From contig JAWXUE010000012.1 in NCBI GenBank assembly GCA_044432925.1, positions 1 through 40,356 of the forward strand: a stretch of DNA of 40,356 bases, read 5' to 3'. Position 1 is the first letter of the stretch, and each line of letters begins with the position of its first letter. Of the stretch, positions 17,761-25,600 are shown piece after piece. A program made the translations under genes and the position numbers. The DNA comes from JAWXUE01 sp044432925. GTDB lineage: Bacteria; Bacillota_I; Bacilli_A; Acholeplasmatales; Anaeroplasmataceae. Under the pieces are notes generated by a model. The model saw nothing but the letters and a program-made list of their open reading frames with translations. It made no database searches and had not been told where the DNA came from.

Positions 17761-17854
17761 AAATAACCACCCCTTAACTAAAATATATTGAATTTTTAAA
17801 ATAATATGATATTTTTTATTAACTTGAATATAATGTATTGTTAGGGGTGGTTAA
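17761..17854. promoter_or_regulatory. divergent control region between the aminotransferase gene and dapF, with inverted ribosome sites
   Basis: The two ribosome-site regions are an exact inverted repeat: TAACCACCCCT (17764-17774) and AGGGGTGGTTA (17843-17853). The similarity continues outward into -10-like sequence: TATAAT (17829-17834) rightward and AATATATT leftward on the minus strand. Leaders are therefore only 15-20 bases, leaving no room for a lysine riboswitch. The repeat may be a shared operator or an inverted duplication of a start region. Confidence 0.5.
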
Positions 17855-18508
17855 ATGTTATTCAACAAATATCATTGTTTAGAAAATGACTTTGTTATTA
17901 TTGAAGAGCCTCCGTTAAATATAAGTACTATTTGTGATCAACATAAATTAATAGGTGCAGATGGTCTTATCTTTTTGGATGGTGATAATATGTTATTTTT
18001 TAATAAAGATGGAAGTAAAGCAAAAATGTGTGGTAATGGAATAAGATGTGCTGCTAAATTTATAAATGATAAATACGATAAAACTACTATATTTAAATTT
18101 GAAAATAAACAATTTAAAATAACAAATAATAATGATTTATATACATTATATTATCCACTTTTAAAATATCAAAAAATTAAAAAATATTACTATGTTTTTG
18201 GTGATGTAAATCACTTAATTTTATTTGAAAAATACAATAAAAATAAAGCAATAAAACTCCATAAAAAATATAATATTAACATAACTTTTTTTCATCAAAA
18301 TAATGCTCAAACTTATGAAAAAGGTGTTGGTGAAACAAGAGGTTGTGGTTCAGGATTAATAGCTATTATGAGTGTTTTATATAAAGAAAAAAATATAGAT
18401 TCAATAAACATTTCTTCTTTAGGAGGAATGTCTAATTTATCAATTTCTAATAATAATATTTTATTAGAAAGTAAAGTTTTTCACACATTTAAAGGGGAAA
18501 TTATATGA
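17855..18508 (+). CDS. dapF: diaminopimelate epimerase DapF, compact form
   Basis: 217 residues, against about 270-280 for typical DapF. It interconverts LL- and meso-DAP. Both catalytic cysteines are present: Cys59 in MCGNGIRC and Cys164 in GVGETRGCGSG. NDF near the N-terminus and GADG (34-37) are also seen. The missing length is mostly in the middle, between the two half-domains, so this is a compact enzyme, not a truncated one. The RBS is AGGGGTGG, four bases before ATG. It overlaps dapA by four bases. Confidence 0.87.
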   Translation: MLFNKYHCLENDFVIIEEPPLNISTICDQHKLIGADGLIFLDGDNMLFFNKDGSKAKMCGNGIRCAAKFINDKYDKTTIFKFENKQFKITNNNDLYTLYYPLLKYQKIKKYYYVFGDVNHLILFEKYNKNKAIKLHKKYNINITFFHQNNAQTYEKGVGETRGCGSGLIAIMSVLYKEKNIDSINISSLGGMSNLSISNNNILLESKVFHTFKGEII

Positions 18509-19392
18509 TTAAAGGTTCAATAGTTGCTTTAGTAACGCCATTTTTAAACAATAAAGTAAATTATACTAAGTTAGAAGAGTTAATAGATTTTCATATAGAA
18601 AATAAAACAGATGGATTACTTTTATTAGGTACAACAGCTGAAACTTCTACTCTAAGTGATAACGAATGTATAGAGATAGTTAAGTTTTGCATTTCATACA
18701 TAAATGACAAAATAGATATCATTGTTGGAGTGTGTTCAAACAACACTCAAAAAGCAAAAAATGATATACAAATTTATGAGGATTTAGGTATCAAATATTT
18801 CTTAGTTATAACACCATATTACAACAAGGCAAATAACACTGGAATATATAAACATTTTAAAGAAATATCAAGTAGTATTTCTTCTAAAATAATTATCTAT
18901 CATATACCTAATCGTACAGGTGTTACATTAGATTTTAATTTAATAAAAGAGTTAAGTGAGATTGAAAATATTATAGGTATTAAAGAGGCTAATGAAAACT
19001 TTAAACAAACAGTTAACTTATTTTCTCTTCAATCAGAAAATTTTAAAATTTATTGTGGTAATGATGAATTTATAATTCCTTTTTTAGCATTGAATGCTGA
19101 AGGTATTATAAATGTATCAGGTAATATTATCCCTAAAGAAATACATGATATTTATACTTTATATAAAAGTAATAAAACTAAAGAGGCTTTAGATTTATTT
19201 AATTTATATAAAAGTTTAATTAATGCATTGTTTTTAGAAACAAATCCAATAGGTATTAAAGAGGCTATGACTATTTTATCAATGAATAATGATGAACTAC
19301 GTTTACCTTTAACAAATTATTCTTTAGAAAATCATAATATATTAAGAAAGGAGATAATTAATGTTGGAAAATATTTTAATTATAAAGTTTAA
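18505..19392 (+). CDS. dapA: 4-hydroxy-tetrahydrodipicolinate synthase DapA
   Basis: 295 residues, the normal length. It condenses aspartate semialdehyde with pyruvate. Seen: LVTPF, GTTAET (42-47), PYY (105-107), Tyr132 and Arg137 in YHIPNRTG, and the Schiff-base Lys160 in GIKEAN. The start overlaps dapF by four bases. Its last 32 bases overlap the beginning of dapH in another frame; the extra C-terminal residues NVGKYFNYKV are probably a product of that overlap. Confidence 0.95.
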   Translation: MIKGSIVALVTPFLNNKVNYTKLEELIDFHIENKTDGLLLLGTTAETSTLSDNECIEIVKFCISYINDKIDIIVGVCSNNTQKAKNDIQIYEDLGIKYFLVITPYYNKANNTGIYKHFKEISSSISSKIIIYHIPNRTGVTLDFNLIKELSEIENIIGIKEANENFKQTVNLFSLQSENFKIYCGNDEFIIPFLALNAEGIINVSGNIIPKEIHDIYTLYKSNKTKEALDLFNLYKSLINALFLETNPIGIKEAMTILSMNNDELRLPLTNYSLENHNILRKEIINVGKYFNYKV

Positions 19393-20005
19393 AGATAAAA
19401 TTAAATTAAATGTTAAATTTATATTGGGTAATAATCCTTATTTAATTGTTGAAGATAATAATGTTATTAAAAGTATTATTAATAAATACAATTATTTAAT
19501 TGAATATAAACATCTATTTCCTTTATCTAATAATAAATTAATGGATTTATACGATTACACTAATACAAATGCTAGAATAGAACCAGGTGCTGTTATTAGA
19601 GATAATGTTACTCTAGCTGATGATTGTATTATTTTAATGGGTGCTGTTGTTAATACTAAAGCTTCAATCGGTAGTAGAACTATGGTTGATATGAATGCCG
19701 TAATAGGATCCGGTGCTATTATTATGAATAATTGTCATATTGGAGCTGGAGTAGTTATTGCTGGGGTTTTAGAACCTATTTCTAATAAACCTGTTATTAT
19801 CCATGAAAATGTATTTATAGGAGCAAATGCTGTTGTTTTAGAAGGTGTAACTATTAATAAAAATAGTGTTATAGGTGCTGGTACAATTGTTACTAAAGAT
19901 GTTTTAGAAAATGAAGTAGTTTATAACAAGCAACAATTAATTTCTAAAGAGAAGACTGAAGCAGTAGAAGATAAGACTTCTTTAAATGAGGATTTAAGAA
20001 CATGA
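19361..20005 (+). CDS. dapH: tetrahydrodipicolinate N-acetyltransferase DapH
   Basis: 214 residues, slightly short of the usual 230-240. An N-terminal domain (about 1-70) precedes a left-handed beta helix of hexapeptide repeats (about 72-180) with ARIEPGAVIRD, MGAVVN, MVDMNAVIGSGA, GAGVVIAGV and IGANAVVLEGVTI, all close to DapH. It acetylates tetrahydrodipicolinate with acetyl-CoA, the step that defines the acetyl branch. AAGGAG sits six bases before ATG, inside dapA, so the 32-base overlap looks genuine. The stop overlaps asd by four bases. Confidence 0.93.
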   Translation: MLENILIIKFKDKIKLNVKFILGNNPYLIVEDNNVIKSIINKYNYLIEYKHLFPLSNNKLMDLYDYTNTNARIEPGAVIRDNVTLADDCIILMGAVVNTKASIGSRTMVDMNAVIGSGAIIMNNCHIGAGVVIAGVLEPISNKPVIIHENVFIGANAVVLEGVTINKNSVIGAGTIVTKDVLENEVVYNKQQLISKEKTEAVEDKTSLNEDLRT

Positions 20006-20895
20006 ACTTACTTATTATAGGTGCTACAGGCTTAGTAGGTAAATCTTTAATTTCATTATTAGAAGATAGTTACTTATCATTTAATAAAATAGAGTTTGTT
20101 GCATCTATTAAAAGTAAAAATAAAATTATTACTTTAAAAAATAAAGATTATACTGTTAAATTATTTGAAGAAATTAATTTAAATGATTTTAATATCGCTT
20201 GTTTAATGACATCTAGTAATATATCTAAATTATATGTACCACTATTGCTTGAACATAATATTTCTATTGTTGATAACTCTAGTGCTTATAGAGAAGTATA
20301 TGATCTTACTATTCCTGAAATAAACTTTATAAAAAACAAAAATATTTATATTAATCCTAACTGTTGTATAATTCAGTCTTTAATCCCTTTATATTACATT
20401 AACAATATTCATCCTATTAAAAAAATAATATATAATACTTATCAAAGTTGTAGTGGTGGTGGTTATAATATTGTTAATAAATTTAATAACAACGAATTAA
20501 AGACTTGCATTCCTTTTATTGGAAATGTTATTAATTTAAACAATACAACAGAAGAAGAAAAAATGATTTATGAAACTAAAAAAATATTAAATAAAAATAT
20601 TGAAGTATTTTCTAATTGTGTAAGAGTACCTGTATTATACGGACACCTTGTTAATATTATTATTGAAGTTGATAACTGTTCTATTAATTCTTTAAAAGAT
20701 ATTTTAGTAAACAATTCTATTTATGATATTACTTGTTATAATAAAGATATTTCATCAGATAGTAATATATATACTTGTAGGTTAAAACAGTTAAATAAAA
20801 ATACTTATAGTTTTTACACTTACTCAAATAACCTTCTTAGAGGTGCTAGTTTTAACACTTATAAAATAATAGAAAATATTTATAATAATAAATAA
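20002..20895 (+). CDS. asd: aspartate-semialdehyde dehydrogenase
   Basis: 297 residues, shorter than the usual 330-370. It reduces aspartyl phosphate with NADPH to supply DapA. Seen: GATGLVG (7-13), NPNC with catalytic Cys121, the YQSCSGGG segment, and RVPVLYGH with Arg208 and His215. It is the last gene of the dapF-dapA-dapH-asd operon, followed by a terminator. Aspartate kinase and dapB, needed on either side of this step, are not in the window. Confidence 0.92.
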   Translation: MNLLIIGATGLVGKSLISLLEDSYLSFNKIEFVASIKSKNKIITLKNKDYTVKLFEEINLNDFNIACLMTSSNISKLYVPLLLEHNISIVDNSSAYREVYDLTIPEINFIKNKNIYINPNCCIIQSLIPLYYINNIHPIKKIIYNTYQSCSGGGYNIVNKFNNNELKTCIPFIGNVINLNNTTEEEKMIYETKKILNKNIEVFSNCVRVPVLYGHLVNIIIEVDNCSINSLKDILVNNSIYDITCYNKDISSDSNIYTCRLKQLNKNTYSFYTYSNNLLRGASFNTYKIIENIYNNK

Positions 20896-20897
20896 AC

Positions 20898-20919
20898 GCC
20901 TTTACAAAAGGCTTTTTTA
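20898..20919 (+). terminator. dap operon terminator
   Basis: GCCTTT and AAAGGC pair across a three-base loop, followed by T6. Confidence 0.82.
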
Positions 20920-20971
20920 TTTACTATATTTTATATATGAATCAATTAGTTACAATAAAATAAAATTACAA

Positions 20972-21000
20972 TTGCATTAGTTATGTAAAATTGATATAAT
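20972..21000 (+). promoter_or_regulatory. pyrG promoter
   Basis: TTGCAT, 17 bases, TATAAT. After six bases comes GGGC, placing +1 at 21007. Confidence 0.8.
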
Positions 21001-21006
21001 ATTAAA

Positions 21007-21049
21007 GGGCACACTAAAAGTCTTCCGATGGAGACTTTTTTATTTTTTT
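21007..21049 (+). promoter_or_regulatory. pyrG leader with CTP-responsive attenuator
   Basis: The transcript should start GGGCAC. A hairpin (AAAAGTCT with AGACTTTT, loop including TCC/GGA) followed by a T-rich run forms a terminator before the pyrG ribosome site. In Bacillus subtilis pyrG, low CTP causes repeated G addition at a GGGC start, and the poly-G tail pairs with a C/U-rich terminator arm. Here GTCTTCC is such an arm. The mechanism is inferred from these shared parts. Confidence 0.75.
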
Positions 21050-21065
21050 ATAAGGAGGATATTAA

Positions 21066-22655
21066 ATGAAAAATGTAAAATATATATTTGTAACAGGTGG
21101 TGTAGTTTCTTCTTTAGGGAAAGGTATTTGTGCATCGAGTATTGGATACATACTTAAAAAAAGAGGATTAAAAGTTTTTATGCAAAAATTTGATCCATAT
21201 ATAAATGTAGACCCAGGAACAATGAGTCCTTATCAACATGGTGAAGTTTATGTTACAGAAGATGGAGCAGAAACTGATTTAGATTTAGGACACTATGAAA
21301 GATTTATTGATGAAAATTTATCAAAAGAATCTAATATTACTTCAGGTAAAATTTATCAAAATGTTATTGAAAAAGAAAGACGTGGAGATTATGGTGGTAG
21401 AACTGTACAAGTTATTCCACATATAACAAATGAAATTAAAAATAAAGTTCATGCTGCAGCATCAACTTCAAATGCCGATGTTATTATAACTGAAATCGGT
21501 GGTACAGTTGGAGATATAGAATCATTACCTTTTATTGAAGCTATAAGACAATTAAGACGTGATTTAGGATTTAATAACACATTATATGTACATAACACAT
21601 TAGTTCCTTATTTAAGAGCTGCTGATGAGTTAAAAACTAAACCTACTCAACACAGTGTTAAAGAATTAAGAAGTTTAGGTATTCAACCAGATATTATTAT
21701 TTTAAGAGCTGAAAAAGAAGTTCCAGCAGATTTAAAAGTTAAAATAGCTGATTCTTGTGATGTTAATAGTCCTAATGTTATTGATATGTGTGATCAAAAA
21801 GTTATTTATGATGTTATCACTCATTTATATGAACAAAACATTGATGATCTTGTTTTAGAACATTTTAATTTAGAAGCTCCAAAAGCTGATTTATCTGAGA
21901 TAACTAAATTAGTAAAAACTATTAGTTCTCTTAAAAATGAAATTACTATTGGTTTAATTGGTAAATATGTTTCTTTAAAAGATGCTTACTTATCTATTCA
22001 CGAATCTTTATATCATGCTGGATATGCAAATAATGTTAAAGTTAATATTAAAGCTATTGATTCTTCAGACTTAAAAAATGATATAAGTGAATTAAGTTCA
22101 TTAGATGGTATTTTAGTACCAGGTGGATTTGGTAATAGAGGAGTTAACGGTAAATTAAACGCTATTAAATTTGCTAGAGAAAATAATATTCCATTTTTAG
22201 GTATATGTTTTGGTATGCAATTAGCAACTATTGAATATGCTAAAAATGTTTTAAATTTAGAAAATGCTAATTCAACTGAATTAGATGCTCAAACAGATAC
22301 TCCGTTATTTGATTATTTACCTGATCAATATCATGGTATTAATATCGGTGGTACTTTAAGACTAGGTTCTTATGATTGTGAAATCACTAAAAATACTTTA
22401 GCTCATAAACTATATAAAGAAGTAGAGATAAAAGAAAGACATAGACATCGTTATGAATTTAATAACTTATATCGTAATAAATTCGATGACAATTTTGTTT
22501 TCTCAGGATTAAATGCTCAATCTAATTTAGTAGAAATTATTGAACTTAAAAATCATAAATTCTTTATTGCTTGTCAATATCATCCAGAGTTTAAAAGTAG
22601 ACCTTTAAAACCACATCCTTTATTTAATGGTTTAATTAAGGCTTGTTTAAAATAA
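21066..22655 (+). CDS. pyrG: CTP synthase
   Basis: 529 residues, the family's usual length. It makes CTP from UTP, ATP and glutamine. The N-terminal synthetase domain begins YIFVTGGVVSSLGKG and contains EIGGTVGDIE; the C-terminal class I glutaminase has its Cys in GICFGMQLA and His-Glu in YHPEF. The RBS is AAGGAGG. It is monocistronic, behind its own promoter and attenuator, and converges on the PoNi-like gene. Confidence 0.97.
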   Translation: MKNVKYIFVTGGVVSSLGKGICASSIGYILKKRGLKVFMQKFDPYINVDPGTMSPYQHGEVYVTEDGAETDLDLGHYERFIDENLSKESNITSGKIYQNVIEKERRGDYGGRTVQVIPHITNEIKNKVHAAASTSNADVIITEIGGTVGDIESLPFIEAIRQLRRDLGFNNTLYVHNTLVPYLRAADELKTKPTQHSVKELRSLGIQPDIIILRAEKEVPADLKVKIADSCDVNSPNVIDMCDQKVIYDVITHLYEQNIDDLVLEHFNLEAPKADLSEITKLVKTISSLKNEITIGLIGKYVSLKDAYLSIHESLYHAGYANNVKVNIKAIDSSDLKNDISELSSLDGILVPGGFGNRGVNGKLNAIKFARENNIPFLGICFGMQLATIEYAKNVLNLENANSTELDAQTDTPLFDYLPDQYHGINIGGTLRLGSYDCEITKNTLAHKLYKEVEIKERHRHRYEFNNLYRNKFDDNFVFSGLNAQSNLVEIIELKNHKFFIACQYHPEFKSRPLKPHPLFNGLIKACLK

Positions 22656-22696
22656 TAAAAAATCCACTTTAAATTAAAGTTAAAGTGGATTTTTTT
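22656..22696. terminator. bidirectional terminator between pyrG and the PoNi-like gene
   Basis: AAATCCACTTTAA and TTAAAGTGGATTT pair across a short loop, flanked by A- and T-runs on both sides. Confidence 0.87.
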
Positions 22697-22699
22697 ATA

Positions 22700-23362
22700 T
22701 TATATTATACTAAAATATTTTATTGTTTCTAATTTAGTTGTATCTACTTTATTTATCTTTGCTAAAGCCATAGCCTCAAAACACCAATATCCAAAGTAAT
22801 TTTCTGTATCTTCATTTCCATGCCAATATTCATGAGATTGAGAATCATACCAATCTATTAATAAATAATCTACTAGAATCTCTAGGGCTTCCTCAGGAGA
22901 TTCTACTAAAGCCATTTGTAAATATAAAGTAATGTAAGGGAAATCTATTTCTTGGTCAATACCAAAAGTTGGTTCTTTTGTGAAATACTCAGTTAGTAAA
23001 CCTAGAAAATCATCCATATGTACATCCAATAAATGTTTAATATCTCCCATAGGATTTATATCTAATAGAATTCCTATACTTAATATATTTAATACATCTC
23101 TATATTCAATTACATGAATAAATTTTAATGGCATTAATATCAAATTATAGCATTGTTGTAATGTTTCTTTACATTCACCTACTGAAAATATAGCATTGAA
23201 AAATTCTAAAGCACAATGAAACACTTTAGAAGCAGCTGGAGTAGTAGGACCACTTTTTGCTTCGCCTTCTTTTAAAAGAATATCAACTAATTCATTTAAT
23301 AAAATTGTTTTATCTTCAATATACTTTTCAAAATATTCTTTTGATTTATTTTTATCTCTCAT
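22700..23362 (-). CDS. PoNi-like (DUF1910/DUF1911) immunity-type protein
   Basis: 220 residues, all-helical in appearance. The N-terminus (KEYFEKYIEDKTILLNELVD) fits the PoNi N-terminal domain and the C-terminus (WYDSQSHEY, then YFGYWCFEAMALAKI) matches the hallmark YxGYWxFEAxAxA of the PoNi C-terminal domain. Known PoNi proteins neutralise PoNe DNase effectors, but no toxin is visible here. It begins 26 bases after the LRR gene, behind TAGGAG, so it is co-transcribed with it. It may be an orphan immunity gene or part of a larger module with the LRR protein. The family call is from memory of the motif. Confidence 0.6.
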   Translation of the reverse strand: MRDKNKSKEYFEKYIEDKTILLNELVDILLKEGEAKSGPTTPAASKVFHCALEFFNAIFSVGECKETLQQCYNLILMPLKFIHVIEYRDVLNILSIGILLDINPMGDIKHLLDVHMDDFLGLLTEYFTKEPTFGIDQEIDFPYITLYLQMALVESPEEALEILVDYLLIDWYDSQSHEYWHGNEDTENYFGYWCFEAMALAKINKVDTTKLETIKYFSII

Positions 23363-23388
23363 AATAACTCCTAATTTATTTTATAATT

Positions 23389-25398
23389 TTATTTGATTAC
23401 TATTTCAACATCTGGGTAGTCTTTTTTTAGTGATTCTAAAACACTTTTATTAAAGTTAGATGAAATAATAATGTTTTTTAAAGAAGTACATCCTAAAAAA
23501 GCACCATAAGCTATGTCTATAATAGAATCAGGGAGTGTTACACTTACTAAATTCACACAATGTTCAAAAGTACATACACATAACTTTTCTACTGATGAAG
23601 GAATTATTATATCTTTAATTCCTGAACGAGAAAATGTTTCTGTATCAATTACCGTTAATGAATCAGATAACTTAATACTTTCTAGAGCACGACAAAATGC
23701 GAATGTACGTCTTCCTAATTCTTTTACTGATGATGGAATTGTTATTTCAGTAATATCAGAATAATCAAATGATTCAAAATGTATTTTTGTGATTTTATCA
23801 TGTAATGTTATTTTATTAAGCTTACTAAATGAAAATGTTTCTGTATTAATTTCTGTTACTAATGGAGGAATTGTTATTTCTTTTATTCCAGATGACTTAA
23901 ATGCACCTCGTTCTATATTTGTTATTTTATCATGTAATATTACTTTAGTAAGTTTACCACATTCATCAAATGTTTCCACAGTTATTTTTGTTACTAATGG
24001 AGGAATTGTTATTTCCTTTATTCCAGATGAGCTAAATGCTCTTTTTTCTATATTTGTTATTTTATCATGAAGTGTTATTTTAGTAAGTTTATTACAACCT
24101 TTAAATGTATCTTCTTTAATAATTGTTACTTCTTTAGGAATTATAATTGTTTTTAATCCAGAAAAACTAAATGTTCCTTCTTTAATTAAATTTATACTAT
24201 TTGGTAAGTTTACTTCTTGTAACCCTTTAAAATTCCTGAATAAATATGAATGAAGAGTAGTAATACCATCAGGTATACCTACAACAACATTTTTAGCTGC
24301 TTTATCTTTATTATAATGAATACAAGTATTATTAAATATTACTAAATTATCTTTAACTTTAACAAAGTTATTATCTGTTGTATTATTTGATTCAACTATT
24401 AAATTTATATTAGCTCCATCAAAAAAAGTATCATCTATATGTTTTAAAGATTTTGGAAGTCTAATTTTAATTAGATTACGATATTCGCAAAGTACATCTT
24501 TTTCATTATCTTTATGTACTGTTAAACTCGTAATACCTTCTTCAAAATATAATTCTTTTATATTACTATTTTTAACAAGATATTTAAATTCAAATTTTGA
24601 AATCCCTTCAACAGAAGATGGTATTGATATAATAGTTTCTTTACCTAGATATTTAGATAAAACAATCTTATCACCCTCAATATCACAATTAAATACTTTC
24701 TTAAAGTCTTTTAAAGTATAATCAATTACACCAATAGATAATTCTGATAATCTTTCTTGAGAATCATCATAATTCTTTTTAACAGTATCACCACTATTAT
24801 TTATAGCATTTAATATTAAAGAAGAACATGCAGCTGATAACTTAAAGTTAGTAAATTCTTTAAGAGAATCAAATGGTATAATATTATTCTCAATTAAAAA
24901 TTTAACTATTACATCATCATCTAATTTAACTAAATTATTTATTAATTCTTTAATTTTCTCTGATTTACCTTTTAATCTTTTAATAAAGTTTTCTTTATCA
25001 CAAAATAAATCATAATTTTTTATTATAAATGAAGATCCTTCTACTAAAAACCATTTGTTTGTTAGAAAAGTTGATTCATTATATATAACTTTTTTTAAAT
25101 TCTTATCTAGAATACCGTCAAATGATTCATTACCATCAATAGATAAACCTTTTCCTAATATAACAACTGTTTCAACCTCATCTATATAACTAGCCCAACC
25201 ATCAAGATTTTCATGGCATATAAGAGTTTTTTTATTATAATTTTTCATAATGTAAGGATACTCAGTTAAATTTTCATCAACCATATATATATCATCATTA
25301 TTTCTTAGTACTTCTAAGAAATGGTATTGTGTAACAATTTCCTCAAAAGATTTTTCTGTTAATTCTTTTTCACCTATTACATTTACTATTTTACTCAT
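23389..25398 (-). CDS. LRR_5 (BspA-type) protein with a unique N-terminal domain
   Basis: 669 residues from the ATG at 25398, behind AAGGAGAG; an upstream start would add 14 Ile-rich residues without a ribosome site. Residues 1 to about 225 contain no repeats and are unfamiliar, ending in a helical stretch (LIENNIIPFDSLKEF) resembling helical-repeat segments I recall from WGR/DUF4132-type proteins. From about residue 250 the protein is TpLRR repeats, several almost identical (GIKEITIPPLVTKI). There is no signal peptide or anchor. It is divergent from the VWA-MoxR pair across about 200 bases and upstream of the PoNi-like gene. A role as substrate-recognition subunit is possible but inferred. 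Confidence 0.78.
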   Translation of the reverse strand: MSKIVNVIGEKELTEKSFEEIVTQYHFLEVLRNNDDIYMVDENLTEYPYIMKNYNKKTLICHENLDGWASYIDEVETVVILGKGLSIDGNESFDGILDKNLKKVIYNESTFLTNKWFLVEGSSFIIKNYDLFCDKENFIKRLKGKSEKIKELINNLVKLDDDVIVKFLIENNIIPFDSLKEFTNFKLSAACSSLILNAINNSGDTVKKNYDDSQERLSELSIGVIDYTLKDFKKVFNCDIEGDKIVLSKYLGKETIISIPSSVEGISKFEFKYLVKNSNIKELYFEEGITSLTVHKDNEKDVLCEYRNLIKIRLPKSLKHIDDTFFDGANINLIVESNNTTDNNFVKVKDNLVIFNNTCIHYNKDKAAKNVVVGIPDGITTLHSYLFRNFKGLQEVNLPNSINLIKEGTFSFSGLKTIIIPKEVTIIKEDTFKGCNKLTKITLHDKITNIEKRAFSSSGIKEITIPPLVTKITVETFDECGKLTKVILHDKITNIERGAFKSSGIKEITIPPLVTEINTETFSFSKLNKITLHDKITKIHFESFDYSDITEITIPSSVKELGRRTFAFCRALESIKLSDSLTVIDTETFSRSGIKDIIIPSSVEKLCVCTFEHCVNLVSVTLPDSIIDIAYGAFLGCTSLKNIIISSNFNKSVLESLKKDYPDVEIVIK
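23856..24125 (-). repeat. 135-bp direct repeat inside the LRR gene
   Basis: Two copies starting at 23856 and 23991 share the opening TTACTAATGGAGGAATTGTT and most of the following 100 bases. Each equals two LRR units (45 codons) in frame. They show recent in-frame duplication. Confidence 0.7.
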
Positions 25399-25600
25399 AT
25401 TATCTCTCCTTATTATTATGATTTTATTATACAATATCAAGCAACTTATGACAAATATCCAAAGTCAATTTTCACTTTACTTTAGTTTATTTTGTAGAAT
25501 TATTGATAGAAAATTGATAATATAGATATTGTTGTATATTTGTTGTATTGTAAATGTAAATTTATTAATATATAATTAAAACATTATAGGTGGTGAAAAC
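25399..25600. promoter_or_regulatory. divergent intergenic region with the VWA-MoxR promoter
   Basis: About 200 bases between the two divergent units. Rightward: TTGTAA (25547-25552), 18 bases, TATAAT (25571-25576), followed by the ribosome site AGGTGGTG. The rest is AT-rich with repeated TTGT-A words (25525-25550). I find no clear leftward promoter hexamers and no RNA structure. Confidence 0.5.

Noticed and set aside
17761..17854. Lysine riboswitch (L-box) ahead of the dap genes
   Set aside because: The leaders are only about 15-20 bases and show no L-box elements or terminator.
23513..24070. Two open frames on the plus strand within the LRR gene
   Set aside because: They mirror the repeats of the minus-strand gene and have no ribosome sites or family features.
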